Numbered from the stretch's first letter, positions 25,334 through 38,795 are shown. The stretch: DNA of 64,000 bases from Apostichopus japonicus (GCF_037975245.1 NC_092568.1:16511001-16575000), one strand, 5' to 3'. Numbers and translations: made by a program. Notes: generated by a model not told the origin, from the letters alone.

Positions 25334-25487
25334 AAATGTGACAAATGTCAATAGGCAGATGAGAGTGCAATAAAAAAGTCAATAATCGCGAATAATTAAA
25401 AAGTGCTAAAAAGGGCGCCAGCAGTCCATTTGAGTCCGTCGTGGGGGGGGGCATCCGCCCCCTGAATGTTTGGACGCTCCGCCACTG
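25334..25487 (-). mobile_element. truncated hAT MITE (family 1), reverse orientation
   Basis: The reverse complement begins CAGTGGCGGAGCGTCCAAAC and continues through the C/G-rich block, then CGACGGACTCAAATGGACTG and the CTATTGACATTTGTCACATT segment of the full copy at 26909. The other half is missing. Confidence 0.85.
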
Positions 25488-25982
25488 TTGGCCGGTAGTT
25501 CTCAGCGATAGTGTTGTCTCCTTTCTTGAAAATTTGGTTTTTAGGCGGTTTTAAGAGCATCAGGGTACGTCCCAGAAGTGAATACCCGATTGAAAATGTA
25601 ACAGGGTATCGAGGCAATGACGCGAGCAATGATGTGAGAAACGTGTATGATGTCAGCATTTTTTACCTTTTAAAATCTTCTTTGGCATTCAAGTACTTGG
25701 GAACCACCTTTCTATAAGGGTATAGTATTGCTCACTAGCTTGTTTGATCAGTTAATGCGCACTGGTTACAAGATGCTGATTGGCTGTTTGTATTAGTATT
25801 TATTTGTATGTTAGGGATTATGGATATTTAAAAAAAAAAGTGACAAAGGCAAAGTTTGCCCGAACAGTCGAACACACAGATTCAGTAGTAAACATTGTGT
25901 GTTGTAGTCTTGTAGAGCAGGAATTATATTATTCGATGGTCGTTAATATGCGTTTTCAGTACTGTGCGACTACTGTAGACTT

Positions 25983-26118
25983 CTCGGCCTATGCGCTATG
26001 TCACGTCAGGTTTTTCAGCAACTATAGCCTACTGCCGGTCCGCGTTCGAAGGGTCGTTCATGAGTGGTCATAATGGAGATTCGAGACCATTCAGACCAAT
26101 GATATATTTTTGGCACAT
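25983..26118 (+). repeat. dispersed repeat, near-identical to 52573-52711
   Basis: About 125 bp shared with very few differences, including CTCGGCCTATGCGCTATGTC and TTTTTCAGCAACTATAGCCT. Confidence 0.9.
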
Positions 26119-26139
26119 CTAATTTTTTTTCGACACCCA

Positions 26140-26232
26140 AAATCCCAATGGGCGGTCACTGGGGGGACAAGCTTTCATGGGGGCTGTCGCCCCCCGCCCC
26201 CCCCCCCCCCCCCCCGTAGCTACGTCACTGGT
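26140..26232. mobile_element. MITE end fragment with TIR-like CAGTGACGTAGC
   Basis: It ends in GTAGCTACGTCACTG after a long C-run. The reverse complement starts CAGTGACGTAGC, as does a fragment at 52253. Only one end is recognised. Confidence 0.5.
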
Positions 26233-26734
26233 ATTTATAAGCTGAAAATCCAAGTTTTGGCAACTATTTTCCCACATATCAATGAATGTATGTAAGGAAT
26301 ACATAAATCTGCCTGTAGTCACATGGGCATGAAATGTTGAAGATAGCTAACTGGAATTCTATTGTGAATTGAATAATTGATGGGTTGAAATTAATTTTGA
26401 TATACTGTAGACTACTAAAACAAAACGTGTTATTAGTCCATGTTGTATTTGCATATCACTTTAATTTTTGAGAACTAACCCTCTGACCCATCTAGGGCTC
26501 ATCAATAAAAGTGTTGGCCTACTTTAGTCTTTACAGACAGACCATTTGGTCACTTTTCTCCCTTTGTATCCTCACAGAGGTGTTAAAGACTGGTAACATT
26601 TTACTAAATATACACACCTGAAAGCAAACAGACTTTGTGATTCCTTGCTAAATTTTGTATGAGACCATTAATGAAGTACATACATAATTTAACTTTTTTT
26701 AACAAGATTTTTATACTTTAACCTATGTAAACCG

Positions 26735-28040
26735 CAAATGACCTTTGAGCACAAACAGCAGTGTTATTGTATTCCATAGTGTGGACCCACATATGGAGTA
26801 TCTAGAGTTTACCCAAACTTAATATTTTCAGTTGTTCATGCATAGATTGCAACAGTTGATCTCCGTTTGCCTGAAAGGACCTTTGACCTCCACAGAGTAG
26901 ATTAGAATCAGTGGCGGAGCATCCATATTGTCAGGGGGGGGCGAATGCCCCCCCCCCTGACGGACTCAGATGGACTGCTGGCGCCCTTTTCAGCTTTTTA
27001 CCATGTTTACTTATTCGAGATTATTTACTTTTTTATTGCGCTCTCATCTACCTATTGACATTTGTCACATTTTGTTGGCGATGACACCTATTTATTCTTC
27101 GTTTATCTGCAAATTAGTAGGCCAGGAAAGGGTCATTTCCGGCGATCTAGGAAGTATCTTTATTCAAAAAATTTCTGTACGCTCCGCGCCAACCTGTGGT
27201 GGCGCTCCGCTTAGAAAGTGTCGAAAAAGCGCCCCTACAGACCATTCTCGCCCCCCTTGACCAATACCCCTAGCTCCGCCACTGATTAGAATGATTGTAC
27301 TCACTAAGCTGAATCCATGTTGACCATCCTACATGCATAGCACATCCAATCTTTACTTAGAAGTTATTGTGCTAGTATATTTTCAGACTTAAGTTAACCT
27401 TTTTTTGACCTTGAATGAGCCTTGACCACAAAAAAAACAATTGCACTCAATAAGGTGGATCCATGTAACGGGTATGGCATTCATCCAAGGTTTATCATGA
27501 AAGCTTTCAGAGTTGGAACTCTGTAGGCCTTAAATGACCATACAGTTTACCTCCACAGAAAGCAATAGGATTCTTGTACCTTATATGGTGGACCCTCATA
27601 CATGAGTATAAAGTGCATCCAAGGTTCATTTTTTAAGATATCATGTGTACAAGGTTTCAGATTTCGACATTTGCTGACTCAAAATTATCTTTCACCACTT
27701 GCCAACCAAAAAGACTCTACTTAAATTACGAAATTGAATATACCTGTCAAAATGAAGTTCATCCAAGCTTTACTTTTGCAGCAATTGTGTATACAAGGTT
27801 TTCATACTAACTGACTACTGTTGATTTCAAGTGACCATCGACCGCCATCAACATTTTGATAGGGTTCTTTACTTACCAACTGGATCTACATACCAAGAAC
27901 GAACAGTATCCAAGTACTAGAGTTTGACCTCTGTTGATATGAAAGCTCATTTGAGGTCACCAGAGGTTAATGTCTGAAATGCTTGTAAACATGATAACTC
28001 CACAAGTAAAGCTGGGATGAACTTCATATTTAGTATCTCG
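26735..28040 (+). repeat. degenerate periodic array with TGACCTTTGACCTC words
   Basis: A succession of diverged units containing TGACCTTTGA(CC/GC), then a CAATAGG..CTT stretch, then a GTGGA(C/T)CC..CATAC block, then CATCCAAG(G/C)TT and ATGTGTACAAGGTTTCAGA. The array is split by the MITE at 26909-27284. A related copy is at 1985-2230, and a reversed one near 58765-58900. Confidence 0.7.
26909..27284. mobile_element. hAT-type MITE (family 1), intact, with 8-bp TSD
   Basis: A 376-bp element starting CAGTGGCGGAGC and ending GCTCCGCCACTG (12-bp perfect inverted repeat). It is flanked by the exact 8-bp direct repeat ATTAGAAT (26901-26908 and 27285-27292). No coding capacity. TIR form and 8-bp target duplication are those of the hAT superfamily. 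It inserted into the degenerate TGACCTTTGACCTC array. Confidence 0.92.
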
Positions 28041-28369
28041 TTCCACAATAGTGAGTAGAAAAACACATTAGTTTCTGGATGTTCAGCTTCTCTAGAAATG
28101 CTCATTGGCAAATTGATTTACACAATCGCACCAAAGAGATATTCTTGCCAGCGGGCCACCAAGCAATCTGCCCTTTCTCACCAGATTTCCATACAGCATT
28201 TGAATTGCTTGTTAGCTTGGGGTAGGAATCGAACCTACCTACTTTCAAGAATATCTGTTGTAGTGCACAACCTGAAATAATTATTTAATTTTGTTTTTAT
28301 TGTATATTTACAATTGAGTGGTAAGTTGAGAATTTTTACCATTCAAATATAAATTTTGACACCAGTAGT

Positions 28370-28525
28370 ATGTCTGCTAAACCAGTTGGAAGGCCCGTGA
28401 CTACCTTGCTTGGAAAAATAAAGTCGCAATTCAAGGACATTAATATTAACAGTTTCGAGGAAGCAATAAACCTTGCGCAAGATCGTAAAACGTGGCGAAG
28501 GTTAATCACTGAGCATGTCAAATAG
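28370..28525 (+). pseudogene. 3' end of a LINE (non-LTR retrotransposon) ORF2
   Basis: A short frame reads GRPVTTLLGKIKSQF, then FEEAINLAQDRKTWRRLI and a TAG stop. This matches the general shape of the C-terminus of LINE reverse transcriptase ORFs (GRP..W..I..DL, then A..LA.DR..WR). The stop is soon followed by a CTACTACTACTAC microsatellite, typical of LINE 3' tails. The reverse transcriptase domain is absent, so it is a 5'-truncated dead copy. Confidence 0.7.
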
Positions 28526-29090
28526 ACGAGACTCAACTTACTACTACTACTAGTATGTCTGTTAAATAATATGACAAACCTTTTATTGTATCATATAAAG
28601 CTATTATTTGGCATTTGTTTCCAAATACCAATTATTAATTTCCTTCAACTTTAAAAGAAGTGATCTGATTTTTGTTTTCTTCTCCATGCAAGTGCTACTG
28701 TACTTCAGAATCAAACCATTAGTGGTGTAAACCTTTGCTGAGAGCTTCTTTTTTTTTGCTGGGGTAGCAAATGGGTCAAAGTAGTGAGGATGTAAAAAGG
28801 AATGTGGTGCAGGACTGCATGATAAAACACACAATAAAAGAAACAAATGTGTTACTACAGCATTAGTTGTTGATAGTCACATCTGGTCTAAGCACTTTGG
28901 AGAGTTTTACATTTACAGTACTTCATCATGTTAATATACACAGCCCGTTTACTTCACTTTAAATGAAGAAAGTTCTTCACAACATGTCATCCCAAAATAT
29001 TTTCCTCAAGTGACAAGACCTATGCCACCTACCAGAGAACTGGCTAGAACTATGTTTGGACTGGATCCCATTTTTCACTAAACAATTCCT
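28526..29090. other. non-coding, no feature recognised
   Basis: AT-rich sequence after the LINE tail. No gene, RNA or repeat boundary is recognised. Confidence 0.5.
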
Positions 29091-29563
29091 TTAAGGATTT
29101 GATCAAAAATGTCTATCAAGGAAAAGCTCCAATCAATCAACTGTATGCATTTTTCATAAGTGTAGTTCCTCAGAATATATGTAACGATCTCAAACAATTT
29201 AGTTCTGTGCCTACACAATGTAAAAGTTGAACAGAATTTGACCACAAAATTTCTATTGTGTCAAGTTCTTTCATACCCCAAATTTGACACATTCATCAAT
29301 GAGCTTACTGTAAGTATACATACATTGAGTCTGGATACTGTTTTCTGTGCTCTGAACCTCTTAAGTTCAGGTCCCAGAGAGTAGTGATATCATGTTGAGG
29401 TAATTTTGGTTATTTGTTGGGATTTAGATTTCCAAATGCCAAAAATATGTGCAAAACTGTGGGTAGGGTGTTAAAAGTTAAAAAAACACAATTTGATCAT
29501 CACACACCTGAAATGGATTTAAACTTATGAAATATGTAACGCTGCCAAAAGTATTGGTGCTTT
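29091..29563 (+). mobile_element. ATAATTGACGCAC repeat family, truncated copy R1
   Basis: Matches the interior of 44216-44817 from TTAAGGATTTGATCAA through GTCAAGTTCTTTCATACCCC to TTCCAAATG and GAAATGTGTAA-like sequence. Both terminal GACGCAC blocks are missing. Confidence 0.8.
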
Positions 29564-30009
29564 TTACGTGACCCGCCATGCGGGATACAAAACGTCACAG
29601 CCAAACAGCACTACCGAACCATCCCATTCTGACAAACGAAATTCAGGTCAAGCGAGCCAAAAAAAATAGTATTGGTTGCCTGATGTGTCCCCTACACTCT
29701 ACTAATACTAATAGTAATAATAGCCTATGCCTAGGTTCGTGTTGTATCCCAGGCTGTGGATAGTGTAAGTCAAATTACAAGCGTGTAACTGTACGCCAGG
29801 AACAATCAGTTTGCTATAACCTTGAACTAGGCTTACAAACCTCATACATCGAATCCGTCATTACTTCAGCCCAATGTTATCATAACTGAAATCTAAGTTA
29901 GGACTTACGTTAGCAAAGGGCCTAATTATGTCTAAATTTATCTAGCGTTAGGTACAGTTTACGCATGTACTAGGCCTACTACTAATACTATACTAGTCAC
30001 TAAGTAGTA

Positions 30010-30026
30010 CAATACAATACAATACA
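30010..30026 (+). repeat. (AATAC)n microsatellite, left part
   Basis: CAATACAATACAATACA directly left of element R2. The same pentamer array resumes at 30636. Confidence 0.9.
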
Positions 30027-30040
30027 AGTAGTAGTATAGT

Positions 30041-30635
30041 CAAGGCTTCATAATTGACGCACCCCCGTAATTGACGCACCTTCAGTTATTACTAGCAAAG
30101 ATACAGCAGGCAACCTAAACTTTTTGCAGTCAAGCAGAATGACACATTTTATGACTTGGATTCAACTTCAGCTATTTGCTGACCATATTGTTGTATTTTT
30201 TAAGCTTTTAACACCCTCCCACAGTTTTGCACATTTTTTTTGACATTTGGAAATCTTACTCCCTAAAAATAACCAAAATTACCTCAATATACTACCACTT
30301 CTCTCTGGGACCTGACCTGTCTGAGCTTAAAGGTTCAGAGCATAGCAAACAGCATCCAAAGTCAATGGATGTATACTTAGGCCTACACTACAGTTAGTTA
30401 ATCGACGAATGTGTCAATTTAGGGGTATGAAAGACCTTGACACAGCAGACATTTTGTGGCCAAATTCTGCTCAATTGTACGGTGCATAAGCACAGAACCT
30501 TAAATCTTTTGAGATCATAACATTTCTGAGGAACTACACATATGAAAAACACATACAGTTGAGTGATTTGGAGTTTTCCTTGATAGACATTGTTGATTAA
30601 ATCCTTAAGTGCGTCAATTATGAGCCCACCATGCT
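30041..30635 (-). mobile_element. ATAATTGACGCAC repeat family, full copy R2
   Basis: The reverse complement runs AGCATGGTGGGCTCATAATT GACGCACTTAAGG at one end, and the other end has two GTGCGTCAATTA blocks separated by CGGGG. The interior matches R1 and R3. It is a non-autonomous element with imperfect inverted ends, sitting inside an (AATAC)n array. Confidence 0.8.
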
Positions 30636-30670
30636 ACAATACAATACAATACAATACAATACAATACAAT
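30636..30670 (+). repeat. (AATAC)n microsatellite, right part
   Basis: Seven ACAAT pentamers directly right of element R2. Confidence 0.9.
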
Positions 30671-30811
30671 TGTCAGTAGCCTAACTTAGGCTGGTAACGA
30701 TAGTGTTCGATTGCAAAACATACTCAGTTTTCTACTCAAGAAATTTTGCTCTCTGTCACTTTGCCAGTTTAATCCCAAAATCTATATAAACTGCTCTGAA
30801 AAGAAAGCCCT

Positions 30812-30826
30812 GGAACTTTCAGGAAA
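30812..30826 (+). promoter_or_regulatory. distal heat-shock element of HSP70
   Basis: GGAAC TTTCA GGAAA: three perfect alternating nGAAn/nTTCn pentamers, about 330 bp upstream of the inferred start site. Confidence 0.75.
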
Positions 30827-30983
30827 GGCAGCCAACCGATGTATACCGTCGCGCAATTGACCGAGTCTTACAAGTTACAATTACGATAAAGTTACAATTA
30901 CGATAAACGATGTTGATGACGTAATTAGAATTATGGACAGAAAGGTCGAGAAACATCTAGCAGATCCGACAGAAGTCATTTGA

Positions 30984-30988
30984 CCAAT
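30984..30988 (+). promoter_or_regulatory. CCAAT box of HSP70
   Basis: CCAAT about 155 bp upstream of the inferred start site, a common element of animal hsp70 promoters. Confidence 0.5.
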
Positions 30989-31034
30989 CAGAGCTAAGTA
31001 TGTTGTAAGCCGCGAAATTTCCATCAAGAACAGT

Positions 31035-31054
31035 AGAACTTTCGCGAATCGAAT
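31035..31054 (+). promoter_or_regulatory. proximal heat-shock element 1 of HSP70
   Basis: AGAAC TTTCG CGAAT is a perfect three-pentamer heat-shock element, followed by a further CGAAT. It is about 90 bp upstream of the inferred start site. Confidence 0.85.
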
Positions 31055-31069
31055 CAACTCAAAACGTTT

Positions 31070-31079
31070 AGAACGTTCC
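31070..31079 (+). promoter_or_regulatory. proximal heat-shock element 2 of HSP70
   Basis: AGAAC GTTCC, a perfect two-pentamer unit between element 1 and the TATA-like box. Confidence 0.75.
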
Positions 31080-31108
31080 AGTAACGTCTTTCTGTGTTTC
31101 ATTTCAAC

Positions 31109-31116
31109 TTAAAAAG
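31109..31116 (+). promoter_or_regulatory. TATA-like box of HSP70
   Basis: TTAAAAAG, 31 bp upstream of an initiator-like TCATTC (A at 31140). This is the spacing expected for a TATA-Inr core promoter and gives a 5' UTR of about 109 nt. Confidence 0.6.
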
Positions 31117-31248
31117 CGAGAGATAGGGAGAGGAGAATCATTCGAAAACTGCAACAAGAGACGATAGCACGGCTGTACATGATATTCGAGTTGAACATTC
31201 GACAATATCATTTCAAATTTTATTCAGAAACGTAAGCAAAGTCACAAA

Positions 31249-34227
<2,979 letters not shown>

Positions 34228-35790
34228 TAAGTAAATTGGATTAAAGAAGTAAATGGAATGGATATTATCCATTAATATGCTAAAATTTTAAAAAAATTGT
34301 AACCTTATTTTCAAGCTACAAGAAGTTAATTTACTATAAGCTACAAAAGAAAGAAGTCGTCGCTGAGTCATTCCGTTTAGTTGCCTATACAGAGATCTTG
34401 ATTTTTTTAAAATAACTTGATGTTTCGAGATCTCAGACAAACCGTGCCTGGACCATCTGGGGTCGCAACACCATTTTTATCCGGGGTCGGGGGGGGGGGG
34501 GTAGCAATTAATGCCGTCCAGGGGAGGGGTGTTCCCTCTCTTTTAGAAAATTTGGTCAAGTGGAGGGTGCTGAAGTGCAACTTAACTATACATAGTGTTT
34601 CAATATTTTGCAAATTTGGAATCAATGTTGAACACTTTTCGACCGCACATATTATATATTTATGTATACAGTACACTAGGATTCTTTGTTATATTCCGTC
34701 TATACTAATGAAAGCAGGGGCTGAGCCCATTTGAATTTATTTGGAGGGGAATGGGATGGCGTTAGCCGGGAAGACAGAACCATATATAGTAACGCCCTGT
34801 ATTCGGTATACTGATTAATATTGTGCTACAATGTAGTGTATTTGAAGTAGTAGACGGTGCAACAAGTCACTATCATCAGGATCGGAAACGGAGTGATCTG
34901 ATATATTTACTTTGCTTTCATTATATTCCATGAAACAGACATTTCAGATTGATGCAAGTCATCAATGTCAGTTTGGATTTCATGATATATTGTATTCCTT
35001 TAAGTAAGTCAAGCACCTTAAAATGCTGCTTTAAAGCCTGTTTTTGTCAGTATTTCATTTTATGCGAATTTTTGTTTTAAAAACATTAGTTTTCTTACAA
35101 TTATCTTCTATATAGATACCTCTTAATTAAAACTAGTTATTGAGCTTCATGTAGAGAACAGGGTCCCCGGACGAAGACTTTACACAAGATGATAGCTTTG
35201 TAATCAATTGTAATACATGCATGGATAAACATGTTAACTGTTAGCACATATACTTTATAGACAGGAAAATATATAATTTAAAGTATGTATATGAATGTAT
35301 GTATAATGTATGTACGATGTTCCATGAAGAAAAGTATGTGTGTAAATAAACATGTAAAAAACAAATTTTATCTGCTTCTGCCTCTTAATTACTTTTTTGA
35401 AGACTTCTTCAAAATCCTCTCATTTACACATCCTGCTAGGCAAATAATTCGACCAACGCAGGGGTTGTATACTGTATATGCATCCAAGCTTTTGCGGTAA
35501 AAAATAGCCAAATGTTTTTGGATCTAATAATATTTTATCATAAAAGCGTCATCCAGACAGAACACTGACCTAGCGAGTACAGTGTATTAAATAGTGCATA
35601 CCATACAATAACATACATCTTGTAAATACAGAGGTAACGTGGAGAGGTGGCAGAGTAGTTTGGGTTGGGGTATATACAAAGGTCAAAGGGTATCTGAACT
35701 TGCAACTTTTAATGTGAAGTTGAAATGTCTGTTATACTTTGCGATCGCGTTGGTCCATCTTTGACATTACACCTGTATGCTTCAAGTCAT
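34228..35790. other. HSP70 3' region and intergenic DNA
   Basis: AT-rich and non-coding. AATAAA at 35345-35350 is the clearest poly(A) signal; a weaker ATTAAA is at 34240. A G-run lies at about 34490-34501, in sequence resembling a MITE end. No gene is recognised. Confidence 0.45.
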
Positions 35791-35944
35791 GTGTGTCAAT
35801 CCAGGGGGAACGGGGGGACACGTCCCCCCACATTTCGATGGGTGGGGGACACACTATCAAATGTCCCCCTCCCCCACACATTTGGAAAAAGAGTAGTGTC
35901 GTGGCTCTATTTGGTTAGGGCTTACACATCTCAGGATTCATATC

Positions 35945-36305
35945 ATCGAATATCACTCAATGTTGCTGAATGGAGAATTCCACCCAGATCTCATGAGTTA
36001 CCCTGAGCTCTCCGACAGTCTTAAGCTTAGTAAGCTTAGTCTGCCTTCCTTTCGAGACCAGTTCCAGTCGTCGTCGGTTGAAGGGTACAGACAAATATTC
36101 AAGTCGATGAATCCAGCGGTACGGGCTATGTTTGGTGAAATCGAAGCTCTCTTGCGGTTGCTCCTCTCTCCTCCGCCAGTTCGACGGAAGCCGAGAGATC
36201 TGTTAGTGCTTTGAGGCGTTTGAAGACATGGCTACGGAGCACCATGACTCAACTAAGGCTGAACCATGTGATAGTGTGCCAATTTTCGCGCACATGTGAA
36301 TGTGC
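35945..36305 (+). pseudogene. hAT transposase relic 1 (C-terminal dimerisation region)
   Basis: In two frames this stretch reads GYRQIFKSMNPAVRAMFGE, then, after a shift near 36150, SSTEAERSVSALRRLKTWLR followed by STMTQLRLNHVIVC. The ERS-S-LRRLKTWLRSTMTQ-RLNH pattern is the hAT-family C-terminal dimerisation block. The frameshift and missing catalytic part show it is dead. It may lie inside a larger element, since GTCAATCC near 35797 and GGATTGAC near 37046 are inverted. Confidence 0.75.
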
Positions 36306-36514
36306 ATATCATATAGGCATGCAAATAACATACAATCATTTTTTCCCCGTCTTATTACCGAGTCCATATTGTTTATAATTATTGGGGAAGTCGTTACAAT
36401 ATTAATGGTAATTATAATATAAGTTTAACCACTGAAAAATACATTGCAAATTAGCTTTCTTTCAGTAGGTGCCCGAAAAGTTATCAGCACATTGTCTGAA
36501 TTTTCACAAAATAA

Positions 36515-36540
36515 TTGGATGGGGGGGGGGGGGGGGGGCT
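36515..36540. repeat. G homopolymer run
   Basis: A run of about 18 G, like the C/G runs found near the ends of several MITEs in this window. Confidence 0.7.
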
Positions 36541-36839
36541 AGTGCAGTCGCGAAAGATTGTGTGTCTGATTGATACTGACCGTATCGTTTCCGAGTAGCG
36601 CGAGGGTGGGGCGGGGTACAAAGCAGCAGTTGGAATTTCTGGCTTCAAAACCCATCCAGTTGGATTTTCAGCCACTACACCCCAATCATCAGGCCTTAGC
36701 TACGTCCCTTTGTACACGTTGGTTATATAGTAGGCCTACGCTCCGACCAGAATTCACCCGATAACCAGATGCAGATCTACCTAGCAACCGAGGTAAAAGA
36801 AATAATCCACCAAAAATGTAGGTCGCATGAACTTTATTG

Positions 36840-37060
36840 CAGATTCCCTGAGTGACGAATTTGTAATTTTCTCCCGAAACACGCAATTTGATGGCTGCTA
36901 TCCCGCCTGGCAAGTGCCATCTCCAACGATCTGGCCAGGTATTGAAATCTGACATTTTTCTTTGTACGCTGCGCGCCAACGAATGGTGGCGCTCTACTTA
37001 CGGCCGGAATACTTGAATCGATTACGTCCCCCACGTTTAAAATCGGATTGACGCCCCTGC
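36840..37060. mobile_element. MITE-like end with the shared subterminal palindrome
   Basis: Contains TTTGTACGCTGCGCGCCAAC and GGTGGCGCTCTACTTA, the same block found near the right ends of the hAT MITEs at 26909, 49642, 51678 and 13376. It then runs into GTCCCCCACG and GGATTGACGCCCCTG. The other boundary is uncertain. Confidence 0.5.
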
Positions 37061-37321
37061 CTTAGACCGTATAGCAAGTTGTCACTCATGATTATTATCA
37101 TGCATCTTGTGTATGAGTGTAAGTACGTACAATTATATATATGATCCACATCGATATGGGTTCACTGGGTTTCCATTTGACCTGTTTCCTACAAGATTTC
37201 TAACCGTTAGATTTCTAACCGTCTAATTTGTTACTATATCACCAAAAAACGTCACAGACTTTAACCGAAAATAGTTTTTTTTTTCTCGAAATGAATTAGC
37301 TATAGACGGACCGCATCCGTA

Positions 37322-38560
37322 ATGAAATTTGGTTTTGAAAAGGAAAATAGGACTGTAGCAGTACTACCCGAGTATATCGACACACAGCAAACAATCACGC
37401 GATTGAACAAGTACCCCCGGAGCCCACCCGTCCAACAGACTCTTAATTTGGTTGCTGAACGCACATGTGTAGATTACATTATGTTGAGAGATGCTCTTGA
37501 CTGGCTGAACGACCTTGACAAACTTTACAAGCAAAGTGGCAAATACAAAACAAAGTTTCAGCACATTGCCACTGACCATGATCAAGCATCTCCAGCAAGT
37601 CTAGCAACTTTAAAACCATTATGTCCGACACGGTTTTTGTGTAGGCGCAAAGTTATTACATCTGCTGTAAGTCAGTACCCTGCAGCCATATTGGAAAGTT
37701 GCTTGAAATGGGACAGTTGGACAGGTCCAACACAGCAGTCAGAGCACTTAGTCTCTACGAGAAGGCCTATGATCCGGAAGGACTTACTTGGGACTTTCAG
37801 TAGCTGCCACTATTGTAGCACCACTGGAGCAACGTACCAGTATCTCCGAACTGAGTAGTCGTTCACTGCGATCTTCTCGGACACAGAGACAAGGATAACA
37901 GAGTATGGGCTTGAACCTCTGAAGTTACCTCGAGTCAGGACACCTCAAAGTGACTGTCTGGACCAGACTCGAGCCACCAAGCTGCAAAATAAAGTCTCAC
38001 TATAGGACGAGTTTTTTTTTTTTTTTTTTGGCTGACCATGACCATGACCCAGATTAGGGAGAGGGTTTAGCAGAACATCGGATAATGGGTTGGGGTGTAT
38101 AAACGCATGCAAGACATCCTGGTTAAACATGAGATGGACAAAGACCTGCAGCTTGATATGTATTCTGAACTTGATTTTGAGACACTGGACACTCAACTTA
38201 AGATGTTCATTAAGAATTTCAAGCCGAATACAATATTTCATGTTCGCGCATCTCTACGTGGAATGTCACCAGAAATGAGATCCCCTTTTCACCGGTTGAG
38301 CAGCTTCTAAGATTGCTACTGGTTTGCCCTGTGTCCTCATGCGAGGCACATAACGCTCATTAGGTGCCCTCAGACGTCTAAAATCATGGCTGAGGAGAAC
38401 ACTGACTCAGAAGAGATTAAACTGGGTTGCCGTGTGCAATGTACACAAACAACGCATGGAAAACATAGATATCACATTGGAAGCGAGAGAATTTGTGAGC
38501 ATGAACAATGCTAGAAACATGCATTTGGAAGGCTTAGAAAAAATCCCATTGCTGGTGTGT
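37322..38560 (+). pseudogene. hAT transposase relic 2 (ZMYM1-like)
   Basis: A decayed transposase in pieces. The first open stretch (37322-37858) contains LKPLCPTRFLCRRKVITSAV, resembling the CPTRW region of hAT/ZMYM1-like proteins. A frame change then gives GQLDRSNTAVRALSLYEKAY. After a T-run at 38011, it continues with YKRMQDILVKHEMDKDLQ and FKPNTIFHVRASLRGMSPEM. The C-terminal block SLGALRRLKSWLRRTLTQKR, then LNWVAVCNVHK, lies at about 38362-38452. Several frameshifts and stops are present. The likely origin is an autonomous hAT element, the class that would have moved MITEs like those in this window; a direct match to their ends is not shown. Confidence 0.75.
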
Positions 38561-38770
38561 TGAGAAAGACTTGTCATGTTGTATACCTATTGATGAAACT
38601 CCATCCTCTATTGCTTAGATATTATTCAGCTTTTAATTGTTTAACCTGTCTTTGTTCTAGCAAAGCTAGAATTATATCGTATTGAGTCCCCTAGAGTGCA
38701 CAAAATCGCTTGGCTTCCAGTGGCTTGGCCACCGGACACCAATAGTTGACCTGGACGGCACTCTCTACCC

Positions 38771-38795
38771 ATGGGCGGCGATCACCCATGCCTTT
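38771..38795. mobile_element. solo end resembling hAT MITE family 2
   Basis: CATGGGCGGCGATCACCCATG is the terminal sequence of the 13376-14199 element. No partner end was found, so this is a fragment or a coincidence. Confidence 0.4.

Noticed and set aside
26110..26322. Proline- or glycine-run open frames on both strands
   Set aside because: Created by the long C-run at the MITE end.
28222..28250. tRNA-like B box (reverse complement GGTTCGATTCC with a five-pair stem GTAGG/CCTAC)
   Set aside because: No anticodon arm or acceptor stem can be folded around it. It may be a tRNA-derived SINE remnant, but evidence is too thin.
30881..31102. Minus-strand 73-codon frame over the HSP70 promoter
   Set aside because: Overlaps heat-shock elements and promoter signals; no protein features.
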